A DNA stretch of 64,000 nucleotides, from positions 1,965,497 to 2,029,496 of the forward strand of contig CP129489.1 of NCBI GenBank assembly GCA_030584065.1, read 5' to 3'. Positions 1 through 8,088 of this stretch are shown piece after piece. Origin of the DNA: Flavobacteriales bacterium. GTDB lineage: Bacteria > Bacteroidota > Bacteroidia > Flavobacteriales_F > PHOS-HE28. How positions within the stretch are numbered: position 1 is the stretch's first letter; every line of letters starts with the position of its first letter. The position numbers were made by a program, and so were the translations under genes. Below the pieces are notes generated by a model. That model ran no database searches. It worked only from the letters and a program-made list of their open reading frames with translations, and was not told the origin of the DNA.

Positions 1-702
1 CATTATCCAGGTCTTGGAACAGCTCACCCAGAAGCACCCGGCCATCGGGGTGTGGCAAAGCCATCATCGGATGCGCTTGATGGGTCACCTGTGGAACTTC
101 AAGCGGGTGTATCGGGTCTACACCGGTCTGGGCCTCAACATTCGTCGCAGGGCCAAGAAACGGCTGCCTGCACGGGTGAAGCAGGCGCTGTTCCGTCCTG
201 CTGGTCCGGACCAGGTCTACAGCATCGACTTCATGCATGACAGCCTCTGGGACGGCCGGACCTACCGCTTGCTAAATGTGATCGACGACTACAACAGGGA
301 GGTGCTCGCGATCGAGGTGGACACCTCACTGCCCGCACTGCGCGTGATACGCGTGCTGGAACGCATCAAAGCAGTGCGTCCGCTGCCCAAGATGATCCGC
401 GTGGACAACGGCCCGGAGTTCATCAGCGCCAAGCTCGACCACTGGTGCCGCGAACACGGCATTACCTTGACCTACATCCAGCCAGGCAAGCCCACCCAGA
501 ACGCCTACATCGAACGCCTCAACGGCAGCATCCGTCGTGAACTGCTCAGCGCCTACGTGTTCCGTACCTTGGACGAGGTGCGCGAGAAGGCCGATGAGTG
601 GATGACCGATTACAACCATCACCGCCCACACAAGGCGCTTGGCTACCGGCCGCCAGCGCCCATCCGATCCTAAACCTATGCCCCAGGAGCCTCTAGTTAT
701 GA
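1..702 (+). mobile_element. IS3-family insertion sequence, right part
   Basis: Contains the 3' part of orfB. The right terminus should lie just after the orfB stop at 673, before the rhodanese remnant that becomes readable from 703. I could not identify the exact terminal inverted repeat or target duplication because the left end is outside the window, so the right boundary is approximate. Confidence 0.7.
2..673 (+). CDS. IS3-family transposase OrfB, 5' end cut by window
   Basis: Integrase-type DDE transposase that would catalyse strand transfer of an IS3-family element. The reading frame is open to the window edge, so the N-terminus is missing; a TTG at 14 is only an internal codon. The rve catalytic core is visible: first Asp in [11 protein letters not shown], second Asp in RVDNGPEF, and Glu in [15 protein letters not shown]. 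The C-terminus has the usual [17 protein letters not shown] signature, so the 3' end is intact. Upstream orfA and the left inverted repeat must lie outside. The family assignment is very secure; the subgroup (IS150/IS51-like) is inference. Confidence 0.95.
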   Translation: MIQVLEQLTQKHPAIGVWQSHHRMRLMGHLWNFKRVYRVYTGLGLNIRRRAKKRLPARVKQALFRPAGPDQVYSIDFMHDSLWDGRTYRLLNVIDDYNREVLAIEVDTSLPALRVIRVLERIKAVRPLPKMIRVDNGPEFISAKLDHWCREHGITLTYIQPGKPTQNAYIERLNGSIRRELLSAYVFRTLDEVREKADEWMTDYNHHRPHKALGYRPPAPIRS

Positions 703-879
703 TCGGCCCGAAAACAGGGGAAGCTTACAGAACGCGCGCGCAGCTGGTCGCCCCGGGAGCGCATCATCACCGTGTGCGCTACCGGCGGCGGGCGCAGTGC
801 CCAGGCCGCGCAGGTGTTGCGGGATATGGGCTTTGGAAGGACGTGGTGGTTGTGCGGGGGGACGGTGGGGTGGCGGTGA
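703..879 (+). pseudogene. Rhodanese-like domain remnant (C-terminal half)
   Basis: A frame opening right after the IS, preceded by an in-frame stop at 700-702, reads about 58 residues containing ERIITVCATGGGRSAQAAQ followed by VLRDMGF and ends at TGA 877-879. This matches the C-terminal half of a single-domain rhodanese: the active-site Cys loop with the terminal RS and the following helix. The N-terminal half and a start codon are absent. The loop has one residue more than the usual five between Cys and Ser. It is probably a sulfurtransferase gene broken by the IS. The remaining bases to 984 show no gene. Confidence 0.65.
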
Positions 880-984
880 GGGGAGGCCACCGGCTCATCA
901 TGCTACCGAGTTTAGGGTCCACTGCGTGAGACCCTGCTCAGGCTTGGCTTGTCCTTTCGTCCTGTTCATGGTGCGGTCAATTCA

Positions 985-3342
985 TCAAGCGGAACCATAC
1001 AACCACTTCTGGAACCCCACGAACGTCTCCCGGATGCGGGCAACGTCGCCGAGCGCATGGGTGGCGTCGGGGATGGACTTGTACTTCAGTTGCAGGATGA
1101 TGGGAAGCTTCTCGGGTTGCAGTTCCTCCACACCCGTCTGCACGTACTGGTGCAGCACGAAGTCGAGGAAGGCACGTTGCTGGTCGGTGTAGTGGTCGAA
1201 ATGTGCGCGGGCCTGTGCGGCACGTTCGGCGCGTTCCTGCGTGGGCGTGCTGTAAGCGATGTACGCCAGCACGTCGAACAGGTCGCTGTGCTGTGCATCG
1301 ATGATCTTTTGCAGCTCCTGCAACTGCGCCAAAGGAAAGCCCTTCTCCGCCAGCTCATCGAGCAGCTTCTTCCGGGTGTCCGGCAGGCTCCATATGCTGC
1401 GCAGCTCGTCTTCCGTGCCAAAGAAGCGCGGCAGTTCGCCGTAGAGCTGGCGAATGAATTCCTCCACGCTGATGGGCCTGCCGTCCGCGCTCCAGAAGCT
1501 CGTCTCCACCGTGGCCCGCAGTTGGCGCTCCTTGCCGTCGGCCAGCTTGATGCGCACCTTCCGTCGCGGCTCCTCCGGCTCTTCGGGCCGCTCCCCGGGC
1601 TCCTTCTTGGGCTTCGGCTCGGTGCCCCCAGGCTCCAACGGCTCGGTGGGCGCTATCTCCTCGCCATCCCACTCCGGGTCCTGGAACAGTTCGTGGCTGC
1701 GGGTGAAATCGTGGATGGTGAAGTAGTCCTTGCCATCGTAGAGGCGTGTGCCCCGGCCGATGATCTGCTTGAACTCCACCATGCTCTTGATGCGGCGCAG
1801 CAGCACCACATGGCGCACGTTGCGCGCATCCACACCCGTGCTCAGCTTCTGGCTGGTGGTAAGGATGGTGGGGATGCTCTTCTCATTGTCCTGGAACTCC
1901 CGCAGGTGCTGCTCACCGATATCGCCGTCGTTGGCGGTCACGCGGTGGCAGTAGTTGGGGTCGGCGATCTTCTTCTCCTGGTTGATGAGGTCGCGGATCA
2001 GCGCCGCATGCGCCTGGTTCTCACAGAACACGATCGCCTTCTCGCGCGGGTCCATGCTGCTCAGGAACTGCAGCACACGGAAGCGTTCCCGGGCTTCGAT
2101 CTCCACCGTCACATTGAACTCATCCTCCTCGAATACCTCACCCAGTTCCACTTCCCCTTCCACCACGGTATCCTCGCCGGTGAAGACATAATTGTCCAGG
2201 TTGGTGCGGTAGCGGCGCACCTTGAAGGGCGTGAGGAAGCCATCGTTGATACCCTCCTTCAGCGAGTAGGTGTAGACCGGATCGCCGAAGTAGCGGTAGG
2301 TGTCGGCGTTCACATCGCGCTTGGGCGTGGCGGTAAGGCCCAGCTGGGTGGCGGGTTTGAAATATTCCAGGATCCCACGCCATGTGCTCTCGTCGTTGGC
2401 ACCACCACGGTGGCACTCATCAATGATGATGAGGTCGAAAAAGTCGGGCGGGTATTCGCCGAAGTAGGGCGTATCGCCCGGACCCGACATGAAGGTCTGG
2501 AAGATGGTGAAGAACACACTGCCGTTGGTGGGCACTTGTCCTCTGCGCCTGATGCTCTTCGGGTCTATGCGCACCAGCGCGTCCTCGGGGAAGCTGCTGA
2601 AGGCGTTATAGGCCTGGTCCGCCAGTATGTTCCGATCGGCGAGGAAGAGGATGCGCGGGCGTCGCTCCCCGTCGCGGTGCATGTTCCACCGGGCATGGAA
2701 GAGCTTCCACGCGATCTGGAAGGCGATGGCCGTCTTGCCCGTGCCGGTGGCCAGGGTGAGCAGGATGCGGTCCTTGCCTTGAGCAATGGAGTCCAGCACC
2801 CGCTGGATGGCGATGTCCTGGTAGTAGCGCGGCTGCCAGCTTCCGCTCTTGTCCTCGAAGGGAACAGCGCCGAAACGCTCCTGCCAATCCACACTTTGCT
2901 CACCACGCCCCAGCGTGGCCCCTCCACTGGGCTCGCCACGCTCCAGCGTGGCCGGTTGCAGCACATTCCACAACTCCTCCGGCGCAGGCCACGCCTCCAC
3001 ATGACCCTCCCGGCCCGTGAGCATATCCACTTGGTAGATGCCCTTGCCGTTGGTGCTGAAGGCATGCCGCAGGTTCAGCTTGTCCGCATACTTCTTGGCC
3101 TGGCCGAGGCCCTGTGTTACCGGCTCGCTGGCCTTCTTGGCTTCCACCACCGCCACCATGCGGCCCCGGTATTCCAGGATGTAATCGGCGATGTCGGCGG
3201 CGTTGCGCTTGCCGGCCGCGCCCTGCAGCCGACCCAAGGTGATCTTGAATTCCCGCCGCACCCGGGTGCCTTCCACCACGCCCCAACCCGCCGCGCGCAG
3301 CGCAGGGTCGATCAGTTCGGCGCGGGTCTCGGCTTCGTTCAT
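985..3342 (-). CDS. hsdR: Type I restriction enzyme R subunit (HsdR, EcoEI-like)
   Basis: Motor and nuclease subunit of a type I restriction-modification complex. It has 785 residues from the ATG at 3342. N-terminal PD-(D/E)xK nuclease: D53 then E67-A-K69. SF2 helicase motor: Walker A ATGTGKT 198-204, DECH 308-311, LTATP 336-340, motif VI QIIGRGTRLY 526-535; the C-terminal region resembles the EcoEI R type. The start overlaps the stop of the upstream transposase gene as ATGA, so translation is probably coupled. Residues about 131-149 (ATLERGEPSG...ATLGRGEQ) are encoded by two REP-like palindromes and sit between nuclease and motor, presumably in a tolerated linker. Partner hsdM and hsdS lie upstream in the same direction. 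Confidence 0.95.
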   Translation of the reverse strand: MNEAETRAELIDPALRAAGWGVVEGTRVRREFKITLGRLQGAAGKRNAADIADYILEYRGRMVAVVEAKKASEPVTQGLGQAKKYADKLNLRHAFSTNGKGIYQVDMLTGREGHVEAWPAPEELWNVLQPATLERGEPSGGATLGRGEQSVDWQERFGAVPFEDKSGSWQPRYYQDIAIQRVLDSIAQGKDRILLTLATGTGKTAIAFQIAWKLFHARWNMHRDGERRPRILFLADRNILADQAYNAFSSFPEDALVRIDPKSIRRRGQVPTNGSVFFTIFQTFMSGPGDTPYFGEYPPDFFDLIIIDECHRGGANDESTWRGILEYFKPATQLGLTATPKRDVNADTYRYFGDPVYTYSLKEGINDGFLTPFKVRRYRTNLDNYVFTGEDTVVEGEVELGEVFEEDEFNVTVEIEARERFRVLQFLSSMDPREKAIVFCENQAHAALIRDLINQEKKIADPNYCHRVTANDGDIGEQHLREFQDNEKSIPTILTTSQKLSTGVDARNVRHVVLLRRIKSMVEFKQIIGRGTRLYDGKDYFTIHDFTRSHELFQDPEWDGEEIAPTEPLEPGGTEPKPKKEPGERPEEPEEPRRKVRIKLADGKERQLRATVETSFWSADGRPISVEEFIRQLYGELPRFFGTEDELRSIWSLPDTRKKLLDELAEKGFPLAQLQELQKIIDAQHSDLFDVLAYIAYSTPTQERAERAAQARAHFDHYTDQQRAFLDFVLHQYVQTGVEELQPEKLPIILQLKYKSIPDATHALGDVARIRETFVGFQKWLYGSA
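2901..2952. repeat. Two REP-like palindromes inside hsdR
   Basis: Copies of the palindrome CCACGCcCCAGCGTGG at 2903-2918 and GCCACGCTCCAGCGTGGC at 2935-2952 (9-bp arms with the centre at the CC/CA step) lie in frame in hsdR and add about 19 codons. The linker between them (GGGCTC upstream of each core) is the same as next to copies outside genes. Confidence 0.9.
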
Positions 3343-4181
3343 TCTCCACTGGGCTCGCCACGCTCCAGCGTGGCCAGATACGCAGAGGACCACCGCCAGT
3401 CCCCGGCCTTCTTCACCAATCCCGCCTTCACCGGGTTCTCGTGGATGTAACTCACAACTGTTGCGAAATGTGCGTGGTCCCGAATGTAGCGATCCCAGTA
3501 TTCACGGTGCCACACGCGGGTGGGGTTAACGCTGGGTACGCCACGCACCAGCGTGGCACCTGCATGCCCACGCTCCAGCGTGGCAGATAGCCCAGCGCCC
3601 CACCCGTTCGCCTTCGCGTATTCGCTGATCCTCCTCCCGGTGTACGATTTCCACGACGCCACGATCTTGCTCATCGTCCAGCCGTTGGTGGGTTGGAAGA
3701 GCACGTGCACGTGGTTGGGCATCACGCACCAAGCGTGCAGGTGGTAGCGGGCACCGGCGAAGTGGAGGAAGGTTTCCTGCACCATGTCGGCCAGCTCAGG
3801 CACACGGAGGATGCAGCTACCCTTACCTGCATCGAGGTAAGCGGCGATGCGCTTCTCCTTTTCGGCATCGCGGAGCTTGGGCGGCAGACTCTTCATTTGC
3901 TCATCCATCGCGGCCACAGCCTCCTTGGGCAGGCTGTCGGCGAGGTGGTAGCTCACGTGCTGCACCAGCTCCGGGCTGTTCACGTGCGGCATGTAGCCGC
4001 GGTCGGTCCAGATCTTTTCACTGCTGGGCTCGCCACGCCCCAGCGTGGCCCCATTACCAGCCCCACCACCACTGGGCTCGCCGGGCTCCAGCCCGGCACT
4101 CTTCCTACCGGGCTCCAGCCCGGCCGCGTTTCCACCGGGCGTCAGCCCGGTCCCATCATCCCGGTGTAGTGGTTCGTCCAT
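3339..4181 (-). CDS. REP-associated tyrosine transposase (Y1/HUH, RAYT-like)
   Basis: Single-strand transposase of the Y1 family, proposed to move REP palindromes. It has 280 residues from the ATG at 4181, chosen because AAGGAG lies 9 nt upstream. HUH metal motif MPNHVHVLF at 154-162 (H157, H159); family signature YIHENPVKAGLV at 245-256, with candidate catalytic Tyr 245 (or 232). Residues 15-50, 198-216 and the last 11 residues are translations of REP-like palindromes, so the ancestral protein may begin near the Met in RGYMPHVN. The stop overlaps the hsdR start (ATGA). The REP copies around and inside it make it the likely source of the family in this island. Confidence 0.92.
   Translation of the reverse strand: MDEPLHRDDGTGLTPGGNAAGLEPGRKSAGLEPGEPSGGGAGNGATLGRGEPSSEKIWTDRGYMPHVNSPELVQHVSYHLADSLPKEAVAAMDEQMKSLPPKLRDAEKEKRIAAYLDAGKGSCILRVPELADMVQETFLHFAGARYHLHAWCVMPNHVHVLFQPTNGWTMSKIVASWKSYTGRRISEYAKANGWGAGLSATLERGHAGATLVRGVPSVNPTRVWHREYWDRYIRDHAHFATVVSYIHENPVKAGLVKKAGDWRWSSAYLATLERGEPSGE
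3357..3584. repeat. REP-like palindromes inside the transposase gene (3' part)
   Basis: Three copies of the GCCACGCnCCAGCGTGGC palindrome: 3357-3374 (coding the last residues of the transposase), 3540-3557 and 3567-3584 (coding residues about 198-216). All keep the reading frame. Confidence 0.88.
4032..4150. repeat. Mixed REP-like palindromes at the transposase N-terminus
   Basis: One type-1 palindrome at 4032-4049 (GCCACGCCCCAGCGTGGC) followed by three type-2 palindromes, GCCGGGCTCCAGCCCGGC at 4080-4097, 4108-4123 and the variant at 4135-4150. On the minus strand they encode the Pro/Gly-rich start of the transposase (LTPGG, LEPGR, LEPGEPSGG). The two types share the same middle TCCAG but differ in arm sequence. 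Confidence 0.88.
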
Positions 4182-4285
4182 TGTTACCTGCTCCTTGGTG
4201 GTAATGGGCCACGCTGAGGCGTGGCGTACCGGGTGTTGCTGCGTTGTGGTACTTGCCACGCTGGGGCGTGGCGTACCCAGTGTGG
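4182..4285. repeat. Intergenic REP-like pair upstream of the transposase
   Basis: This spacer holds two further type-1 palindromes, GCCACGCTGAGGCGTGGC at 4208-4225 and GCCACGCTGGGGCGTGGC at 4255-4272, each followed by GTACC. A ribosome-binding site for the transposase (AAGGAG on the minus strand) lies just before 4181. No gene is seen here. Confidence 0.85.
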
Positions 4286-5161
4286 TCAGCCCCCCGCCTG
4301 CCCCTCCTGTATGCTCTTCAACGTCCGCCCCTGCCCATCCTTCCACTCCGTGCGGCCGTTGCTGGGGCGGCCCAGTACGATGGTGCTGGCCATGCTGGGG
4401 CTGTTGAAGGTGTAGTCCTGTGTGAAGCGGAGCTTGTCGCCATCGGTCACCAGCACACCGCTCTTCAGCAGGTCCTCGCGCTGCTGCACCACGTAGGGGA
4501 AGTGCTCGCCCACGCTCTTGGTGAAGGTGGTGGCGGCGAAGGACCCGGCACGCACGATGAAGCCCTGCGGCGCATCGTAGCCGCTGCCGGTGATGCCCTT
4601 GCCCTCGCAATGCAGCAGGGGCAGTTCCTCCTCGGTGGCGGCGGGCGCCTGCGTCTGCTCAAAGGCCGTGATGCCCAGCACCGGCAGCATGCCCAGCAGG
4701 TTCTGCAGGAACACCTGCAGGTAGGCGCGGTCCATCTCGCTCAGGGTGGGCTCGGCGGGGCTGTTGGCGTTCTCCAGCGGCACACGCTTGGCGGCGCGGG
4801 CGCGTTGGATCAGCTGGGCCTCCAGGTATTGCACGTGGGCCTTGTTCAGCTGGCCGGGACCGGCCACGAAGAAGACCGCCCGTGTCCAGAAATCCTTGTT
4901 GGCGTAGTGGCTCTCCAGGCGGTGGTACACGGGGTCGCCCTCGCCCACGTAGATGGTCTCGCCCTCGCCGTCGGCGCGGGGCCCTATGAGCAGGTACACG
5001 CCCGGCTGCTGGAACTCCTCGCGCTTGCGAACTGCGGTGTATAAGGGGCGCGGGAACATCACCGCCTTGCCGTTCCAGTTGCTGCGCTCCACCACGCGCA
5101 GCCCATCCGGGTCGCCATCGGCCACCAGGATGTGCAGGATGAAGGGAAGGGTGGTGCTCAT
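4286..5161 (-). CDS. GIY-YIG nuclease-like protein with DUF4357 domain
   Basis: 291 residues. The N-terminal half carries a GIY-YIG core: GVYLLIG at 54-60 and ETIYVGEGDPVYHRL at 68-82, then a helix with a conserved Glu in KAHVQYLEAQLIQ, so a metal-dependent nuclease fold is likely. The C-terminal part (TFNSPSMAS...GRPSNGRTEW) resembles DUF4357. Such fusions are often found beside type I restriction-modification genes; the exact role (accessory nuclease or DNA-end sensor) is not established. It sits between hsdS and hsdR in the same direction. No frameshift or missing core is visible. Confidence 0.85.
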   Translation of the reverse strand: MSTTLPFILHILVADGDPDGLRVVERSNWNGKAVMFPRPLYTAVRKREEFQQPGVYLLIGPRADGEGETIYVGEGDPVYHRLESHYANKDFWTRAVFFVAGPGQLNKAHVQYLEAQLIQRARAAKRVPLENANSPAEPTLSEMDRAYLQVFLQNLLGMLPVLGITAFEQTQAPAATEEELPLLHCEGKGITGSGYDAPQGFIVRAGSFAATTFTKSVGEHFPYVVQQREDLLKSGVLVTDGDKLRFTQDYTFNSPSMASTIVLGRPSNGRTEWKDGQGRTLKSIQEGQAGG

Positions 5162-5296
5162 GGCTTGAACAAGGAACCTGATCTGTTCGCTTTCATCACT
5201 TGCAAGATGCGGAAAAGAAAAGCCCCACCGTCGCTACTCAGTATCCTACGCTAACGTGGGACTTCGCTCGGGCAGGGCGTTCCGTGAGGGATCGTA

Positions 5297-5695
5297 TCAA
5301 GCTTCAGGATGCAGACGCTTGCGTGAGTTTGCGTACGCCTTGAGCTTGCGGGCCAGCTTCCTGCAAGCCTTCTCGTCACGTTCTCCAAAATCAACGACCG
5401 CATGAGCCGGATTGGCCGGTATCCCTTGTGCCTTGTCCTCAGCGACCGGGTCCGCTCGGTAGTCCAGTTCCGCAGACTTCACCTCAGCACACGAAACACC
5501 CCATGTGCCCGCTGACTCCAGCTTCCGCTTCTCGGTGTAATGGGTGAATGCCGCGGCGGCTGTGGTCAGGTCGCCATCATCCACGGACAAAAGGCCCTTG
5601 TCCTTCGGAAAGGGGAAGAAGGCTTGACTGGTGGCCTCCCCATTCTCCAGAAAGGAAGGATGCACCTGCCGCAAGAGTATCGTCTCCTCGGTCAT
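5297..5695 (-). CDS. Unknown protein B of a coupled pair in the RM island
   Basis: 132 residues starting at the ATG at 5695, whose ATGA overlaps the stop of the upstream gene. No domain I can name with confidence. Visible blocks: VHPSFLENGEATSQAFFPFP, then LLSVDDGD, GTWGVSCAEV, and NPAHAVVDFG followed by a basic helix with two LARKLKAYA-like turns. No signal peptide or membrane segment. The overlap with the 364-residue neighbour and the shared position between hsdS and the nuclease gene suggest the two work together, perhaps in defence. That is inference from context. Confidence 0.8.
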   Translation of the reverse strand: MTEETILLRQVHPSFLENGEATSQAFFPFPKDKGLLSVDDGDLTTAAAAFTHYTEKRKLESAGTWGVSCAEVKSAELDYRADPVAEDKAQGIPANPAHAVVDFGERDEKACRKLARKLKAYANSRKRLHPEA

Positions 5696-6786
5696 TCGCT
5701 CGCGGGGATATGATCGTTCAGGAACGCCATGAACTTCTTCCAATCCTCATCCGTGCGCAACGTGAACGCTGCTTCGATGTCGGTGCCATCCGGAGCAAAT
5801 CGCTGAAAGGCGGCATGCATGGTCGATAGGTCCACATCTACTGCAGGCTCACCATGGCCGTTCCACTCCAGCAAAAGGTTGCCGTCCTGTGTTGGCACCA
5901 CGGCCGGCAGCTTCAAATGCGCAGGGTAGTGTCGGACCAGCATGCGCGAGAGTTCGGAGAGTGCCTTAGCGTCGGGGGCTTTGCCCAGCCCATCATACCA
6001 ACCATTCTGAAGGACCGACAAGGCCTCCAATTTGCCAGCCAGCTCATGGTTCAGCTGAAGACTGCAGGCTTCAACGTGGTCCACGCTCTGAAGCCGCTCA
6101 TATGAATCGAAACTGGCCACGCACTTCACCACCACCATGTGGCGCGAAGTGCCACCATACTGCCGTGCCTTCTGCTCAAATGATGTAGCGAGCGGAACAA
6201 TGGCAGAGGAATTATCCGTAAGGCGCAATCGAAAGGTCTTCCGCTCCCAATCGATCTCGCCGATGTATCCAGCCAGTTCAACAGGTCGCTCGTACACTTT
6301 ACTGCGTGCCAACACCATATCCTTGCGCCGCTTGGGGGTAAGCACCGCTTCTCCGCCACCTTTCCGCGGTAACTCCAAGCTTTCCCCTTCGCGAAGCGAA
6401 CTACCCACCTGATTGAAGTAGCTCAACAGATCCTCCGGGAATTCTTCCGGTAGTTGGTCCAGTGGGGCAGCGATGCACTCGGTCACCAATTCCCGCGCCC
6501 TGTCGAAATACTGTTGTGCATTCGGCTCTGAGGTCAGGGCTGCGGTCAATGCGATCAAGGGGACGATCGCACTACCCTCCTCAACACGTTCTACATGCAG
6601 CTCGAACGCATTGCTGAAGCCCTTCGGTGTTCGCTGCCGTTCGGGATGATCCTTCAGATAGAGGCGCTTGGCCAGCTCGATGACCAGGTTCTGATAGGCC
6701 GCAAGGTCGCTGGCCACATCCAGCGGCAAGGAGTGCTGGTCGAAGCGCTCCCCCTTGAACTTAGGCTTGATGAACTCGGACCGCAT
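5692..6786 (-). CDS. Unknown protein A of a coupled pair in the RM island
   Basis: 364 residues, soluble, no signal peptide or membrane helix. Middle region has a beta-rich segment (VELAGYIGEIDWERKTFRLRL) and a segment reading RHMVVVKCVASFDSY. The C-terminal third has GWYDGLGKAPD at 262-272 and VPTQDGNLLLEW at 297-308, which look like the most conserved parts. I cannot assign a known catalytic motif. The gene overlaps the following 132-residue gene by ATGA. It follows hsdS after a 159-nt gap that holds a palindrome, so it could be a separate transcript or part of the island operon. Confidence 0.8.
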   Translation of the reverse strand: MRSEFIKPKFKGERFDQHSLPLDVASDLAAYQNLVIELAKRLYLKDHPERQRTPKGFSNAFELHVERVEEGSAIVPLIALTAALTSEPNAQQYFDRARELVTECIAAPLDQLPEEFPEDLLSYFNQVGSSLREGESLELPRKGGGEAVLTPKRRKDMVLARSKVYERPVELAGYIGEIDWERKTFRLRLTDNSSAIVPLATSFEQKARQYGGTSRHMVVVKCVASFDSYERLQSVDHVEACSLQLNHELAGKLEALSVLQNGWYDGLGKAPDAKALSELSRMLVRHYPAHLKLPAVVPTQDGNLLLEWNGHGEPAVDVDLSTMHAAFQRFAPDGTDIEAAFTLRTDEDWKKFMAFLNDHIPASE

Positions 6787-6903
6787 CTGGACTTGGCTGC
6801 AAGTTAATCAGGTTGGATCATGCGCTTGAATGGGTGCGACCCAACAAATGTTACAACTCCCACCTGAACGCCGCCCCCAACAAGCCCTTCTTCAAGCCGG
6901 TCC

Positions 6904-6921
6904 GCCGGGCGCTAGCCCGGC
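6904..6921. repeat. Type-2 REP-like palindrome between hsdS and the unknown pair
   Basis: GCCGGGCGCTAGCCCGGC, related to the type-2 palindromes at 4080-4150. It lies in the 159-nt gap upstream of the 364-residue gene and downstream of hsdS and could fold in RNA as a stem. Confidence 0.75.
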
Positions 6922-6945
6922 ACGAACGGCGATGTGCTCCCCTGA

Positions 6946-8088
6946 TCATAGTTCTCCGCTGAAGGCTGCTCCCAAGACCGACTTCTTCAGCATTTCAAGC
7001 TCCCTCAGCTTCTGCTGGTAGGTGGCTTCGAGTTGCTTGGTCTCCTTCTCCAGTGAAGCGAGCGCGTCAACGATGCGTCGTTGTTCGTTCAATGATGTTG
7101 GATAGCTCACCTCGACCTCGCCAATCTTGGTAGGTGATGTGTGCCTGACCTTCACACCACTGCCACTTGCATGCACGGCATCCCGGAATGGCTTCGTGTT
7201 GAAGATGTGGAAGAGGAACTCGTTCAGCACGACTACGCCATTCGGCTGCTGGACAAGTCCGATCCGTTGATTGTGCAGGAACTTACCCGACTCGGGCACG
7301 AGCAAAGGAGCCCCAAGTAGTCCGGCCGCTTGCTCGGTCATGGCAACGACGAGATCGCCTTGTGAAAGCACGAACTCTTCAGGAATCGGTCCTACGTAGT
7401 ACTTCTGCTTCTCGCCACGGTCGCGGTAACCGCCGCTCTCGAAGAAGTTGCCCATCGTGAGTAGCACATAATCGCCGGATTGGGTGAAGTGCTCTCCAAG
7501 AAATGCGAAGCCGTGCTTGACGTGAATGAACTCGCTCAACGGACGAGTCACCCACCCCTCCTTCCCCTCAAACACCCCATTCAAGTAGCTCTCGAACAGC
7601 TCCCGGGCATTGGCGCGGTTGCGCTCCACGTGCCCTTCGGCTTCGCGCAGCGCCACGAACGCCGCATCCAGCTTCGTGACGATCCGCTGCTGTTCGGGGA
7701 CACTATCCGGAATGCTCAACGTGAGCTTCCTGAACGCATCCGATTCCAAGTTCTTCTGTGCAGTGCCTTTGCCGAGTGAGTAGATCGTATCGTTCAGCGC
7801 TAACAAGTGGTAATCCAAGAAGCGCTGGTACAATCGACCGCTATCCTTAGCGCTAACAGTGAGGCCACTGTCGTTCAAAAAGAACCTGCCTTCAACAAAG
7901 CGAGTGCATTGCTCGGACATCGCGAACCGAGCAACCACTAACCTATCCTCGCGGTTGTACTCGTCCATGCTGAACGTTGCACCACCGCCACCATACACAG
8001 GGTAGATGGAGCCGCCATCCTTCTTCTTCACAACCCGAGTTCCGAACTCGACGTCACAGACTTGATCAAGCGCTACTTCCTTCCACAT
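6946..8088 (-). CDS. hsdS: Type I restriction-modification specificity subunit (HsdS)
   Basis: 380 residues; determines the DNA target of the complex. Two target-recognition domains are visible, each followed by the conserved region with a long helix: PEQQRIVTKLDAAF then LREAEGHVERNRANARELFE after the first, and NEQRRIVDALASLE then EKETKQLEATYQQKLRELE after the second. The second domain starts at GWVTRPLSEFIHVKHG. The start is the ATG at 8088, which overlaps the hsdM stop as TGATG; the GTG one codon upstream is less likely. Both halves look full length. Confidence 0.95.
   Translation of the reverse strand: MWKEVALDQVCDVEFGTRVVKKKDGGSIYPVYGGGGATFSMDEYNREDRLVVARFAMSEQCTRFVEGRFFLNDSGLTVSAKDSGRLYQRFLDYHLLALNDTIYSLGKGTAQKNLESDAFRKLTLSIPDSVPEQQRIVTKLDAAFVALREAEGHVERNRANARELFESYLNGVFEGKEGWVTRPLSEFIHVKHGFAFLGEHFTQSGDYVLLTMGNFFESGGYRDRGEKQKYYVGPIPEEFVLSQGDLVVAMTEQAAGLLGAPLLVPESGKFLHNQRIGLVQQPNGVVVLNEFLFHIFNTKPFRDAVHASGSGVKVRHTSPTKIGEVEVSYPTSLNEQRRIVDALASLEKETKQLEATYQQKLRELEMLKKSVLGAAFSGEL

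Noticed and set aside
949..3450. 833-codon open frame on the plus strand opposite hsdR
   Set aside because: It is the GC-rich antisense shadow of hsdR; the minus frame carries all helicase and nuclease motifs, the plus frame none.
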